In this document: positions 45,836-53,985 of the stretch, one piece after another | Layout of the letters: each line of letters starts with the position of its first letter | Numbering within the stretch: the stretch's first letter is position 1 | Assembly: GCF_013664685.1 (NCBI RefSeq) | Contig: NZ_JAAKDE010000012.1 | Location: forward strand, 62,001-126,000 | DNA from: Capillibacterium thermochitinicola | GTDB taxonomy: Bacteria > Bacillota > UBA4882 > UBA10575 | Reading direction: 5' to 3' | Length of the DNA stretch: 64,000 bases | Made by a program: the position numbers and the translations under genes | The notes under the pieces: model-generated | What the model was told of the DNA's origin: nothing | What the model saw: the letters and a program-made list of their open reading frames with translations, nothing else | Database searches by the model: none

Positions 45836-45874
45836 CGTTTATAGTTTTCTCCGGAAAGGCGGGAGGGATGAATA

Positions 45875-46120
45875 ATGTCAACCCACACCCAATGGCGGAC
45901 GCTTACGGAAGTCAACAACCCCTTGGAAGCCGATCTGATCAAAAGCCTCCTGGCTGGTGCCGGCATCAGGTGTTTCATTCCCGATCGCAATTTAAATCAG
46001 ATTTACGGTGGTGCCTTCGGCCTCAAGATCCAAGTCCCAGCCGACGACTTACCCCAGGCCAAAGCCCTCTTAACGGCCTCGCCCTTCAACCACGAACCGG
46101 ACAACCCGTGCCAAAAGTAA
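45875..46120 (+). CDS. DUF2007 (putative signal-transducing) protein
   Basis: 81 residues. W-R-T-L-T-E-V-N-N-P-L-E-A-D-L-I-K-S-L-L-x-x-A-G-I-x-C-F-I and I-Q-V-P-A-D-D-L-P-Q-A-K-A-L-L match DUF2007, a small PII-like alpha/beta fold. Function unknown. GGCGGGAGGG upstream of ATG 45875. It lies between the DUF1540 gene and argG. Confidence 0.85.
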   Translation: MSTHTQWRTLTEVNNPLEADLIKSLLAGAGIRCFIPDRNLNQIYGGAFGLKIQVPADDLPQAKALLTASPFNHEPDNPCQK

Positions 46121-46150
46121 ACAGTTGTTTATATAATTATACATAATATT

Positions 46151-46167
46151 TGCATAAAAATTATTGA
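46151..46167. promoter_or_regulatory. Possible ArgR box ahead of argG
   Basis: TGCATAAAAATTATTG resembles an ARG box (TGAATAAAAATTCA-like) and touches the -35 region of the argG promoter. The match is partial in an AT-rich stretch, so it is a candidate only. Confidence 0.35.
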
Positions 46168-46192
46168 TCCGCCGGTCTTTATTTTATATAAT
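46164..46192 (+). promoter_or_regulatory. Sigma-A promoter of argG
   Basis: TTGATC (46164-46169), 17-bp spacer, TATAAT (46187-46192), 31 bp before the ATG at 46224. Confidence 0.75.
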
Positions 46193-46223
46193 TAGAATCG
46201 TAACGACAAAGGAGGTCTTAACG

Positions 46224-47423
46224 ATGACGATTGCCAAAGTAGTACTAGCTTATTCGGGCGGGCTTGATACCTCGGTTATTATTCCCTGGTTAAAGGAGAA
46301 TTACGGGTGCGAAGTAATTGCTTTTGCCGCCGATGTCGGCCAAGGTGAAGAGCTGGCACCCCTCCGGGAAAAAGCACTGCAATCCGGGGCCAGTAAGATT
46401 TACATCGAGGACCTGCGCCACGAATTTGTGACCGAATACATTTTCCCAATGCTAAAAGCCGGCGCCATCTATGAAGGCAAGTATCTTTTGGGAACCTCAA
46501 TTGCCCGGCCGGTGATCGCCAAAAAACAAGTGGAGATTGCCGAAAAAGAAGGGGCGGATGCCGTCGCCCACGGCTGCACCGGAAAGGGCAATGACCAGGT
46601 CCGGTTCGAATTGACCTTCCGCTCCCTTAACCCAAAACTGAAAGTGATCGCCCCCTGGCGGGAATGGTCCATCCGCTCGCGGCAGGACGCCATTGACTAT
46701 GCCGCCAAAAAGGGAATTCCCGTTCCCGTCACAAAAGAAAAACCCTACTCCATGGACAGTAACCTTTGGCACATCAGTTATGAAGGGGGCGTTTTGGAAG
46801 ACCCCTGGCAACCGCCGGACGAAGAGATGTTCCGCTTGACCGTGGCCCCGGAAAAGGCCCCCGACGCCCCGGAAGAGATTACGATCGAGTTTGAACAGGG
46901 GATCCCGGTGGCCGTCAACGGCCAATCCTATTCACCCGTGGCCTTGATTGAACACCTCAACCAGCTCGGCGGAAAACACGGGATCGGCCGGATTGACATT
47001 GTGGAAAACCGTTTGGTCGGCATGAAATCGCGGGGTGTTTACGAAACGCCCGGCGGCACCATCCTTTACCTTGCCCACCGGGAACTGGAGTACTTAACAT
47101 TGGAACGCGATACACTGCACTTTAAGGCACATCTCAGCCAAAAATACGCCGAGCTGGTCTACTATGGCCAGTGGTTCTCACCCCTTCGCGAGGCCTTGGA
47201 TGCCTTTGTTGACAAGACGCAAGAACGAGTGACCGGCACCGTCCGCCTGAAACTGTGGAAGGGCCATTGCCTCCCGGTCGGGCGGAAATCCCCGTATAGT
47301 CTTTACCGGCAAGACCTGGCCACCTTCGAGGAAGACAGTGTTTATAACCAGAAAGACGCCGAAGGTTTCATCAAGCTGTTCGGCCTTCCCCAACAGGTCT
47401 GGCATATGGTCAAAAAGGACTAG
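46224..47423 (+). CDS. argG: Argininosuccinate synthase
   Basis: 399 residues from ATG 46224 (AAAGGAGG 8 nt upstream). PP-loop A-Y-S-G-G-L-D-T-S near residue 10, A-D-V-G-Q-G-E-E, and [12 protein letters not shown], all diagnostic. It joins citrulline and aspartate in arginine synthesis. argH does not follow; the arg genes are scattered. Confidence 0.97.
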   Translation: MTIAKVVLAYSGGLDTSVIIPWLKENYGCEVIAFAADVGQGEELAPLREKALQSGASKIYIEDLRHEFVTEYIFPMLKAGAIYEGKYLLGTSIARPVIAKKQVEIAEKEGADAVAHGCTGKGNDQVRFELTFRSLNPKLKVIAPWREWSIRSRQDAIDYAAKKGIPVPVTKEKPYSMDSNLWHISYEGGVLEDPWQPPDEEMFRLTVAPEKAPDAPEEITIEFEQGIPVAVNGQSYSPVALIEHLNQLGGKHGIGRIDIVENRLVGMKSRGVYETPGGTILYLAHRELEYLTLERDTLHFKAHLSQKYAELVYYGQWFSPLREALDAFVDKTQERVTGTVRLKLWKGHCLPVGRKSPYSLYRQDLATFEEDSVYNQKDAEGFIKLFGLPQQVWHMVKKD

Positions 47424-47486
47424 TCCCCGGGCGAATGGGGTGTTTCTCCCGGTGCCCCCGGTGACACTCTTCATTTCTCCCTTTCA

Positions 47487-47512
47487 TATAATACTTTAAA
47501 GAAAGCGCTTCT
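47487..47512 (+). promoter_or_regulatory. -10 element with cre-like site
   Basis: TATAAT (47487-47492) followed by AAAGAAAGCGCTTCTT around 47499-47513, which shares the GAAAGCGCTT core with CcpA cre sites. No strong -35 is seen at the right spacing. If real, CcpA would block transcription of the small hypothetical gene. Confidence 0.35.
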
Positions 47513-47546
47513 TGTACAACCACCGCAAGGAGAAAGGGGGATTAAA

Positions 47547-47900
47547 GTGGGGACCGGGACCAAAGGCGTTCGCCTGATCGTCAATAAAGACTGGACGCCG
47601 GAGACCATTTCCACGCTGGGCAGCGGTTTTTTTTACCACTTATCCTACCCTGTCGAAGAAATTGAGCCTGAACTCCTTGCCGACATCAGGAATGCGCTCC
47701 TCCCACCGGGAACGGAAATGGAGATTCTCTTCCACAAAAACGGCGAGCTACGCCGTGTCGCCCTGGCGGAATTGGGCTCGATCATCGATTTTAACACGTT
47801 TATTCGGCTAGAATTTCGCTTGATGCACACCTTGCCGTCGCTGAAGGAAGTCCGCTCTTCAGCGCCGAACGGTTATCTTCTCTACTATTACCATAAATGA
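47547..47900 (+). CDS. Conserved-looking hypothetical protein
   Basis: 117 residues, GTG 47547 preceded by GGAGAAAGGGGG. Not recognised. Predicted alpha/beta fold without signal peptide or membrane helix: it begins V-R-L-I-V-N-K-D-W-T-P and later has I-E-P-E-L-L-A-D-I-R-N-A-L-L-P-P-G-T and ends N-G-Y-L-L-Y-Y-Y-H-K. Own -10 and its own terminator mark it as a single-gene transcript. Function unknown. Confidence 0.7.
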   Translation: MGTGTKGVRLIVNKDWTPETISTLGSGFFYHLSYPVEEIEPELLADIRNALLPPGTEMEILFHKNGELRRVALAELGSIIDFNTFIRLEFRLMHTLPSLKEVRSSAPNGYLLYYYHK

Positions 47901-47930
47901 AAAACCCATCCTTCACGGGTGGGTTTTTTA
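47901..47930 (+). terminator. Terminator after hypothetical gene
   Basis: AAAAACCCA plus TCC, loop, GG(G) plus TGGGTTTTTT. Starts at the base after the stop codon. Confidence 0.87.
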
Positions 47931-48006
47931 TTGGCCATTTTACCTGAAGGAGATTGGTTTGGCTTGTCGAAGAAAGATTCGATAACCCCATTCCGAGGTG
48001 GTTACC

Positions 48007-48693
48007 TTGTTGATCGCCAAAAAACTCACCAAAATCTACAACAACGGCGTCGTGGCCCTGGATCAGGTTTCTCTCATCGTGCAAAAGGGCGAGTTCGTTT
48101 TTCTGGTCGGTCCCAGCGGGGCCGGAAAAACCACCTTCCTGAACCTGGTCATCCGCCAGGAGGTCCCCACTTCCGGCCTGATCTCCGTCAACCAGCAGAA
48201 CTTGGCTTATCTCAAAAAAAAGGAGATCGCCTTCCTTCGGCGGAATATCGGCGTGATCTTTCAGGATTATAAACTGTTACCGCAAAAAACGGTCTATGAA
48301 AACGTCGCCTTTGCCCTGGAAGTAATTGAAGCCAAACCCCGGATGATTAAACCCCGGGTGTATGAAGTCTTGGAACTGGTTGGCCTCTTAAACAAGGCCA
48401 ATCTTTTCCCGTCGGAATTATCCGGCGGTGAACAACAACGGGTCTGTTTAGCCCGGGCGCTGGTCAACCGGCCCCTCTTGTTACTGGCCGACGAGCCCAC
48501 CGGAAACCTCGACCCCGATACCTCCTGGGGGATTATGGAGCTGCTCCGGGAGGTCAACCGGCGCGGGACCACCATTGTGATGGCCACCCATAACCGGGAG
48601 ATCGTGGATCAGATGCGCCGGCGGGTCATCGCCTTAGACCGGGGAAAACTGGTTCGGGATACGCCCAAAGGAGGTTACACCCTTGAAACCTAG
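48007..48693 (+). CDS. ftsE: Cell-division ATP-binding protein FtsE
   Basis: 228 residues. Walker A G-P-S-G-A-G-K-T-T, Q-loop I-F-Q-D-Y-K-L-L-P, signature L-S-G-G-E-Q-Q-R and Walker B L-L-L-A-D-E-P-T-G-N-L-D, the form typical of FtsE. I use TTG 48007 (GAGGTG 6 nt upstream); GTG 47998 is possible. FtsEX converts ATP hydrolysis into activation of peptidoglycan hydrolases at the division site. The end overlaps ftsX by 11 bp. Confidence 0.94.
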   Translation: MLIAKKLTKIYNNGVVALDQVSLIVQKGEFVFLVGPSGAGKTTFLNLVIRQEVPTSGLISVNQQNLAYLKKKEIAFLRRNIGVIFQDYKLLPQKTVYENVAFALEVIEAKPRMIKPRVYEVLELVGLLNKANLFPSELSGGEQQRVCLARALVNRPLLLLADEPTGNLDPDTSWGIMELLREVNRRGTTIVMATHNREIVDQMRRRVIALDRGKLVRDTPKGGYTLET

Positions 48694-49555
48694 AACCTTT
48701 TTTTATTTTCTCCGCGAAGCCCTGCGCGGCTTGGTCCGCAATCGCGTCATGACCTTAACCGCCTTGGGGATCATCACCATCGGGCTTTTCCTCTTTGGGC
48801 TGTTTTTTCTCCTCACGGCCAATCTCCACCATTTGACCGATCTGGCCTGGGAAGGAATTGAACTGCGCGTTTTTTTGGAGCCAAACGTGACGAATCCGGA
48901 GAAGATCGGTGCGGAACTGGCCGCCCTCCCGGGGGTGAAGAGTGTTAAATATGTCTCCAAAGCCGAAGGGGCCGCGGCACTTGAAAAAATGCTCGGTAAC
49001 CAGAACCTTTTCCTTGATGGGGAAAACCCCCTGCCGGCGGCTTTCAACCTCTCCGTCCAGGAAACGGCGGACCTGCCAACACTGGCGCGCTTGGCAGCAG
49101 CCGTCCCCGGGGTGGAAGAAGTCGTCTTTAAGCAGGACTTTGTAAAGTTTCTGGAGATCGTGATCCGTTTGATTATGGTCTTCGGCTTTGCCCTCCTCTT
49201 TCTGACCGCTTTTGCCGTCTTATATATCGTTGTCAACACGATCCAACTGACGGTTTACGCCCGCCGCCAAGAGATTGAGATTATGAAGTTGGTCGGCGCG
49301 ACCGACTCCTTTGTGCGCTGGCCTTTCATCTTGGAGGGAATTATCCTGGGGTTACTCGGCGCTGGTGTGGCGCTCCTGATTTTAAGGGAGGGTTACTCCT
49401 TCCTGGTCCAAAAGATCCAACACTATCGCCGTTTTCTTCCCCTTTTGTCCGGACCGGAGCTTGAATTAAAACTAACGGCCGTCCTTCTGGGCATGGGGCT
49501 TTTCTTTGGCGGCCTTGGCAGCCACCTTTCCCTGAAAAGACACCTCAAAGTTTAA
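48683..49555 (+). CDS. ftsX: Cell-division protein FtsX
   Basis: 290 residues, TTG start inside the end of ftsE (AAAGGAGG upstream). N-terminal helix, a large extracytoplasmic domain (about 50-165) with the E-L-R-V-F-L-E-P and L-x-x-L-P-G-V-K-S-V-K-Y-V-S-K pattern, then three helices (F-G-F-A-L-L-F-L-T-A-F-A and a conserved R-R-Q-E-I-E-I-M-K-L-V-G-A-T). Its outer domain recruits hydrolases of the EnvC/PcsB type; the M23 protein at 12.0-13.2 kb is a candidate. Confidence 0.94.
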   Translation: MKPRTFFYFLREALRGLVRNRVMTLTALGIITIGLFLFGLFFLLTANLHHLTDLAWEGIELRVFLEPNVTNPEKIGAELAALPGVKSVKYVSKAEGAAALEKMLGNQNLFLDGENPLPAAFNLSVQETADLPTLARLAAAVPGVEEVVFKQDFVKFLEIVIRLIMVFGFALLFLTAFAVLYIVVNTIQLTVYARRQEIEIMKLVGATDSFVRWPFILEGIILGLLGAGVALLILREGYSFLVQKIQHYRRFLPLLSGPELELKLTAVLLGMGLFFGGLGSHLSLKRHLKV

Positions 49556-49628
49556 GTTATAACGGCCCGGCTCTCCTCATATGCTCTTAGAGAACCAAAG
49601 GCAGATGAGGATAAAGGAGACGAAGGCC

Positions 49629-50877
49629 GTGACGAACAGATTTGATCTGCCCCGCCGGCCGGCAATCCGGTTGCTCGTGTTTTTTTTATTGGTAACCACT
49701 TTTTTCGGGTTTGGTTTTGCCTTAACCCAGGATAAATACAGGGATCTGGGCCTGGCTTGCCAAGTGATTCCGCTGTTGAAGTTAAAATATTACGAGCCCC
49801 TGAGCCTTTCCCGTTTGGTCCTGACTTATCTGCAAACCGGCAATGTTCCTGCCCTGTTGGCCAGTTTGGGCGATCCTTATACCAAATACCTGGCGGCGGA
49901 AGAATACCACCGGTTACTGGAGGAGAATAAAGGTGTTTACGGCGGAATCGGCCTCTATCTCGAGTATACCGACGGACAATTGATCGTTTTTAAAACAATC
50001 AACAACTCCCCGGCGGCCCGGGCTGGTTTGCAACCGGGCGACCGGATTACGGCGATTAACCACCAACCAACGGCCGGCCTGACAAAAGAAGCCGCCGTCG
50101 GTGCCATTTTAGGCCCTCCCGGAACGACCGTGGTCTTGACGGTCCAACGGGGCGGTGTCCTGCCCGCGAAGGATATTACTTTAACCAGGGCGTTAATCGA
50201 CCCTTCCATTGAGTGGGAGATCCGGTCCGATCCGCAAATCGGCAAGGTCGGCTGGATCACGCTTACCCAGTTTACCGAGGAAACCGGAAAGGACTTGGGG
50301 CGGGCTTTGCGGATCTTCACCCGGGAACAGGTGGCCGGGATTGTTTTGGATCTGCGTTATAACCCCGGCGGTTTGCTCCTTTCCGCCCTGGAGGTCGCCA
50401 GCCAGTTTCTCCCCCGGGCGGAAACGATTCCCCTCGTGTCCCTGCAATACCGGAACCAAACCACCGAGCATTTTTACGCTTATCCCAATCCCCACCCGTC
50501 CTTTCCGCTGGTCGTGCTGATCAACGAGTGGAGTGCCAGCTCATCGGAGATCGTCGCCAGTGCGATCCAACACTTAAAAGCCGGGGTGCTGGTTGGCAAC
50601 ACCACTTTCGGTAAAGGTCTGGTCCAGGATGTGATCCCCCTCCGGGGGGGGTGGTGCCCTCTACCTGACGGTGGCCCGTTACTTAACGGCCGGCGGCTAT
50701 TCCATCCACCGGACCGGCGTGGAACCCGACGTCCGCGTGACTCTCCCGTCCACCCCCCGGGCGGCCACAGAAGAAAATGACCTTGCCCTGTTGCAAACGG
50801 TCGATCGCCTCCAGACCGATACCGCGCTGCAGATTCTGAAGCAGTTGATCATCGCCCGCCGCCGACCGGCCGCCTAG
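49629..50877 (+). pseudogene. C-terminal processing protease CtpA (S41), apparent +1 frameshift at G8
   Basis: Starts at GTG 49629 (GGAG 9 nt upstream). N-terminal membrane helix, then PDZ (G-I-G-L-Y-L-E-Y and S-P-A-A-R-A-G-L-Q-P-G-D) and the S41 protease domain with the nucleophile Ser in E-W-S-A-S-S-S-E-I and the base Lys in T-F-G-K-G. The frame is lost at 50644-50651, after V-I-P-L-R-G-G. Read as seven, it continues G-A-L-Y-L-T-V-A-R-Y-L-T-A-G-G and on to R-R-R-P-A-A, 415 residues. In many genomes ctpA follows ftsEX. Confidence 0.86.
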
Positions 50878-50916
50878 TTGGAAACAAGTTGACACTCGCG
50901 AGAGGGAGTGTTCCGC

Positions 50917-51864
50917 ATGACCCCGCAACTCCAAACCAACCTTCCGTTGTCACCGCGGCGGTCTTTCCGCCACCGCCTTTTGCCGCTTCTGCTGATCGCA
51001 GCCCTGGCCGGTCAGTACCTGCTCTGGTCGGCCGTGATCCCACCCGTTGTTGCCCCTCGGTCTTCCCAGCCCGACTCCGGGTTGGCCGGACTAAAGCCCG
51101 GCTTCACCCCCACCGTCCAGTGGTTACTGTCCATGGGGCGGCCGGAGCCCTTCATCCCCCGCCGCCCGGAACCACCGGCGCCCCGGCCGGAAACGCCGGT
51201 CCAGCCCCGGGCACGCGTCGCGATCATCATCGATGATCTCGGCTTTGTCCAGGAAGCAACGGAAGCTTTTTGGGAACTGGAGATCCCCTTGACCTTTGCC
51301 GTTTTGCCCTGGGGCCGCTATTCGGAGCCCCATGCCCGGGAAGCAATCAGGCGGAAGCAGGAGGTCATCCTTCATTTACCACTGGAACCCCTCGATCCCC
51401 AAACCGACCCGGGCCCGGGGGTACTGCGGACCGATTTTACGCCCGAACAATTACGCCGGCAGATCCGGGCCAACTTGGCCGCCGTCCCGGGGATTACCGG
51501 GGTAAATAACCACATGGGTTCGAAAGGGACACAAGACCGGCGGTTAATGCAGATTTTAATGGCGGAGTTGAAAAAGGCGGGTTTATTCTTTGTAGACAGC
51601 CGGACCATTCACACCTCCGTCGCCGCCACCGTTGCCCGCGAATACGGCGTGCCCACCGCCGTCCGCGATGTTTTTCTGGACGGGTCCGGTTTAGAAACCT
51701 TCCCGGTTCAGATCGACCTTTTGATCGAAAAAGCCCTCGCCCAGGGAGCGGCCATCGGGATCGCCCACACCCGCCCCGGCGTGGCCGCCGCCCTGAAAGA
51801 GGCGATTCCCCGCTTTGAGGCCGCCGGGATTGAGTTGGTCCATGTCTCCGTGCTTGTTAAGTAA
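50917..51864 (+). CDS. Divergent polysaccharide deacetylase (YibQ family)
   Basis: 315 residues from ATG 50917. Membrane anchor or signal helix at about 20-40, a Pro/Arg-rich linker (about 80-100), then the divergent deacetylase domain: V-A-I-I-I-D-D-L-G, H-L-P-L-E-P, N-N-H-M-G-S, F-F-V-D-S-R and G-I-A-H-T-R-P. In E. coli yibQ lies next to envC, and here it follows ftsEX-ctpA, so a role with division peptidoglycan hydrolysis is likely. Activity is not known. Confidence 0.88.
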   Translation: MTPQLQTNLPLSPRRSFRHRLLPLLLIAALAGQYLLWSAVIPPVVAPRSSQPDSGLAGLKPGFTPTVQWLLSMGRPEPFIPRRPEPPAPRPETPVQPRARVAIIIDDLGFVQEATEAFWELEIPLTFAVLPWGRYSEPHAREAIRRKQEVILHLPLEPLDPQTDPGPGVLRTDFTPEQLRRQIRANLAAVPGITGVNNHMGSKGTQDRRLMQILMAELKKAGLFFVDSRTIHTSVAATVAREYGVPTAVRDVFLDGSGLETFPVQIDLLIEKALAQGAAIGIAHTRPGVAAALKEAIPRFEAAGIELVHVSVLVK

Positions 51865-51898
51865 GTTTAACCTCCCGGAAGAGGATTTCCTCCTTTTG

Positions 51899-51924
51899 TG
51901 TCGAACACGAATGTATGTTCGACA
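51899..51924. promoter_or_regulatory. Perfect dyad: terminator of yibQ gene and/or SOS box of uvrB
   Basis: TGTCGAACA, eight bases, TGTTCGACA: a perfect 9-bp inverted repeat. Downstream comes ATTTCTTTTTTT, as in a terminator. Within it 51908-51921 reads CGAATGTATGTTCG, one mismatch from the Firmicute LexA box (CGAACnnnnGTTCG). It lies 19 bp upstream of the uvrB -35, so both roles are possible. Confidence 0.6.
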
Positions 51925-51939
51925 TTTCTTTTTTTACCC

Positions 51940-51968
51940 TTGCCATTTGGCTTGCCCTTTGTTATACT
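51940..51968 (+). promoter_or_regulatory. Promoter of uvrB-uvrA
   Basis: TTGCCA (51940-51945), 17-bp spacer, TATACT (51963-51968). Confidence 0.7.
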
Positions 51969-52005
51969 AGCTTTTATGTAAACGCTGATGTATGGAGTTG
52001 ATTCG

Positions 52006-53979
52006 ATGTCCGGATTCAAGCTCGTCTCCCCTTTCCAGCTCCGCGGCGACCAACCGCAGGCGGTCGAACAGTTGACCGCGGGGCTCGAAGCCGGGATGCG
52101 CCACCAGGTTTTGCTGGGCGTGACCGGATCCGGAAAGACGTTTACCATGGCCAATGTGATCGCCCGGGTCAACCGGCCCACCTTGGTCATTGCCCATAAC
52201 AAAACCCTGGCCGCCCAGTTATACAGCGAGTTCAAGGAGTTTTTCCCGGAGAACGCCGTCCATTACTTCGTCAGTTATTACGACTACTACCAACCGGAAG
52301 CCTACATCCCCCAGTCCGATACCTATATTGAAAAAGATGCCAGCATCAACCAGGAGATCGACCGGCTGCGCCATGCTTCCACCTCCGCCCTCTTTGAACG
52401 GCGGGATGTTTTAATTGTGGCCAGCGTCTCCTGCATCTACGGCCTGGGCTCCCCCGAGGACTACCAGGGCATGACCCTCTCCTTAAAACACGGGGACACC
52501 CGGAACCGTGACAAGATCCTCCGCCGCCTGGTGGGGATCCAATACACCCGCAACGACGTGGGCTTCACCCGTGGCACCTTCCGGGTGCGCGGGGATGTGA
52601 TCGAAATTTTCCCGGTCTATGGTGAAACCGTTGTCCGGATCGAACTCTTCGGGGATGAAATCGACCGGATCTTCGAAGTCGATCCTTTAACTGGGGAAAT
52701 TTTGGGCGAGAAAGAACAGATCACCATCTACCCGGGCACCCACTACGTGACCAGTGAAGAAAAGCTGAAAGCGGCGATCCGCTCGATCGAAGCCGAACTC
52801 GAAACGGAGCTTACCCGGCTGCGGGCGGCCGGCAAACTTTTGGAAGCCCAAAGGTTGGAGCAACGGACCCGCTTTGACCTGGAGATGCTGCAAGAAGTCG
52901 GTTACTGCCAGGGGATTGAGAACTATTCCCGCCATTTAACCGGACGGCAACCGGGCGAACCCCCGGCCACCCTTCTGGATTATTTCCCCGACGACTTTTT
53001 GCTCTTTATTGACGAGTCCCACGTGACCATCCCCCAACTGCGGGCGATGTACGCCGGGGACCGTTCACGCAAAGAAACCTTGGTGCAATACGGTTTTCGC
53101 CTGCCTTCCGCCCTGGATAACCGCCCGCTCCGTTTTGAAGAGTTTGAACAAGCCGTTAACCAAGTAATCTACGTGTCGGCCACCCCGGCCGCCTACGAAC
53201 TGGAAAAAGCTTCCCAAGTAGTTGAACAGGTCATTCGCCCCACCGGACTCTTGGATCCGGAGGTGGAAGTCCGCCCGGTGAAAGGACAGATCGATGACCT
53301 GATGGAAGAGATCCGCCAGCGGGTGGACCGCCAGGAGCGGGTTTTGGTCATCACTTTAACCAAACGGATGGCCGAAGATTTAACCGAATACTTGGAAGAG
53401 GCCGGTTTTCGCGTGAAATATCTCCACTCCGAAATCCACACCATCGACCGGGTTCAGATCCTGCGCGATCTCCGGCTGGGGAAATTCGATGTCCTCGTCG
53501 GGATCAACCTATTACGGGAGGGACTTGATCTTCCCGAAGTGACGCTGGTGGCCATCCTGGACGCGGACAAGGAAGGTTTTCTCCGTTCGGAGACCACTTT
53601 GATCCAGATCATCGGCCGGGCCGCCCGTCATGTGGCCGGGAAGGTGATCATGTATGCCGACCAGATAACCGACTCGATGGCCCGGGCCATCCAGGAAACC
53701 AACCGGCGCCGCACCAAACAGATCCGTTATAACGAAGAGCACAACATCACGCCCGCATCGGTCCAGAAAGCGGTGCGCGATCTGATCAACCTGGAACAGG
53801 TGGCTGAAGAGAAAGTGGCCTACCGGACCAAACAACAGAAAATGACCCGGGCCGAAGTGGAGGAGATCATTAACCGGTTAGAAACGGAGATGTTGGCGGC
53901 GGCCGAGCGGCTGGAATTTGAGACCGCGGCCCAATTACGGGACGAACTGAAGGAATGGCAGAAATTACTGGAGGAATGA
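52006..53979 (+). CDS. uvrB: Excinuclease ABC subunit B
   Basis: 657 residues from ATG 52006 (GGAG 8 nt upstream; the ATG six codons earlier has no ribosome site). Helicase motifs start with G-V-T-G-S-G-K-T; the beta-hairpin [17 protein letters not shown] and the C-terminal UVR motif (E-E-I-I-N-R-L-E...[10 protein letters not shown]) are all present. Loads onto damaged DNA with UvrA. uvrA starts 6 bp after the stop. Confidence 0.97.
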   Translation: MSGFKLVSPFQLRGDQPQAVEQLTAGLEAGMRHQVLLGVTGSGKTFTMANVIARVNRPTLVIAHNKTLAAQLYSEFKEFFPENAVHYFVSYYDYYQPEAYIPQSDTYIEKDASINQEIDRLRHASTSALFERRDVLIVASVSCIYGLGSPEDYQGMTLSLKHGDTRNRDKILRRLVGIQYTRNDVGFTRGTFRVRGDVIEIFPVYGETVVRIELFGDEIDRIFEVDPLTGEILGEKEQITIYPGTHYVTSEEKLKAAIRSIEAELETELTRLRAAGKLLEAQRLEQRTRFDLEMLQEVGYCQGIENYSRHLTGRQPGEPPATLLDYFPDDFLLFIDESHVTIPQLRAMYAGDRSRKETLVQYGFRLPSALDNRPLRFEEFEQAVNQVIYVSATPAAYELEKASQVVEQVIRPTGLLDPEVEVRPVKGQIDDLMEEIRQRVDRQERVLVITLTKRMAEDLTEYLEEAGFRVKYLHSEIHTIDRVQILRDLRLGKFDVLVGINLLREGLDLPEVTLVAILDADKEGFLRSETTLIQIIGRAARHVAGKVIMYADQITDSMARAIQETNRRRTKQIRYNEEHNITPASVQKAVRDLINLEQVAEEKVAYRTKQQKMTRAEVEEIINRLETEMLAAAERLEFETAAQLRDELKEWQKLLEE

Positions 53980-53985
53980 ACCACG

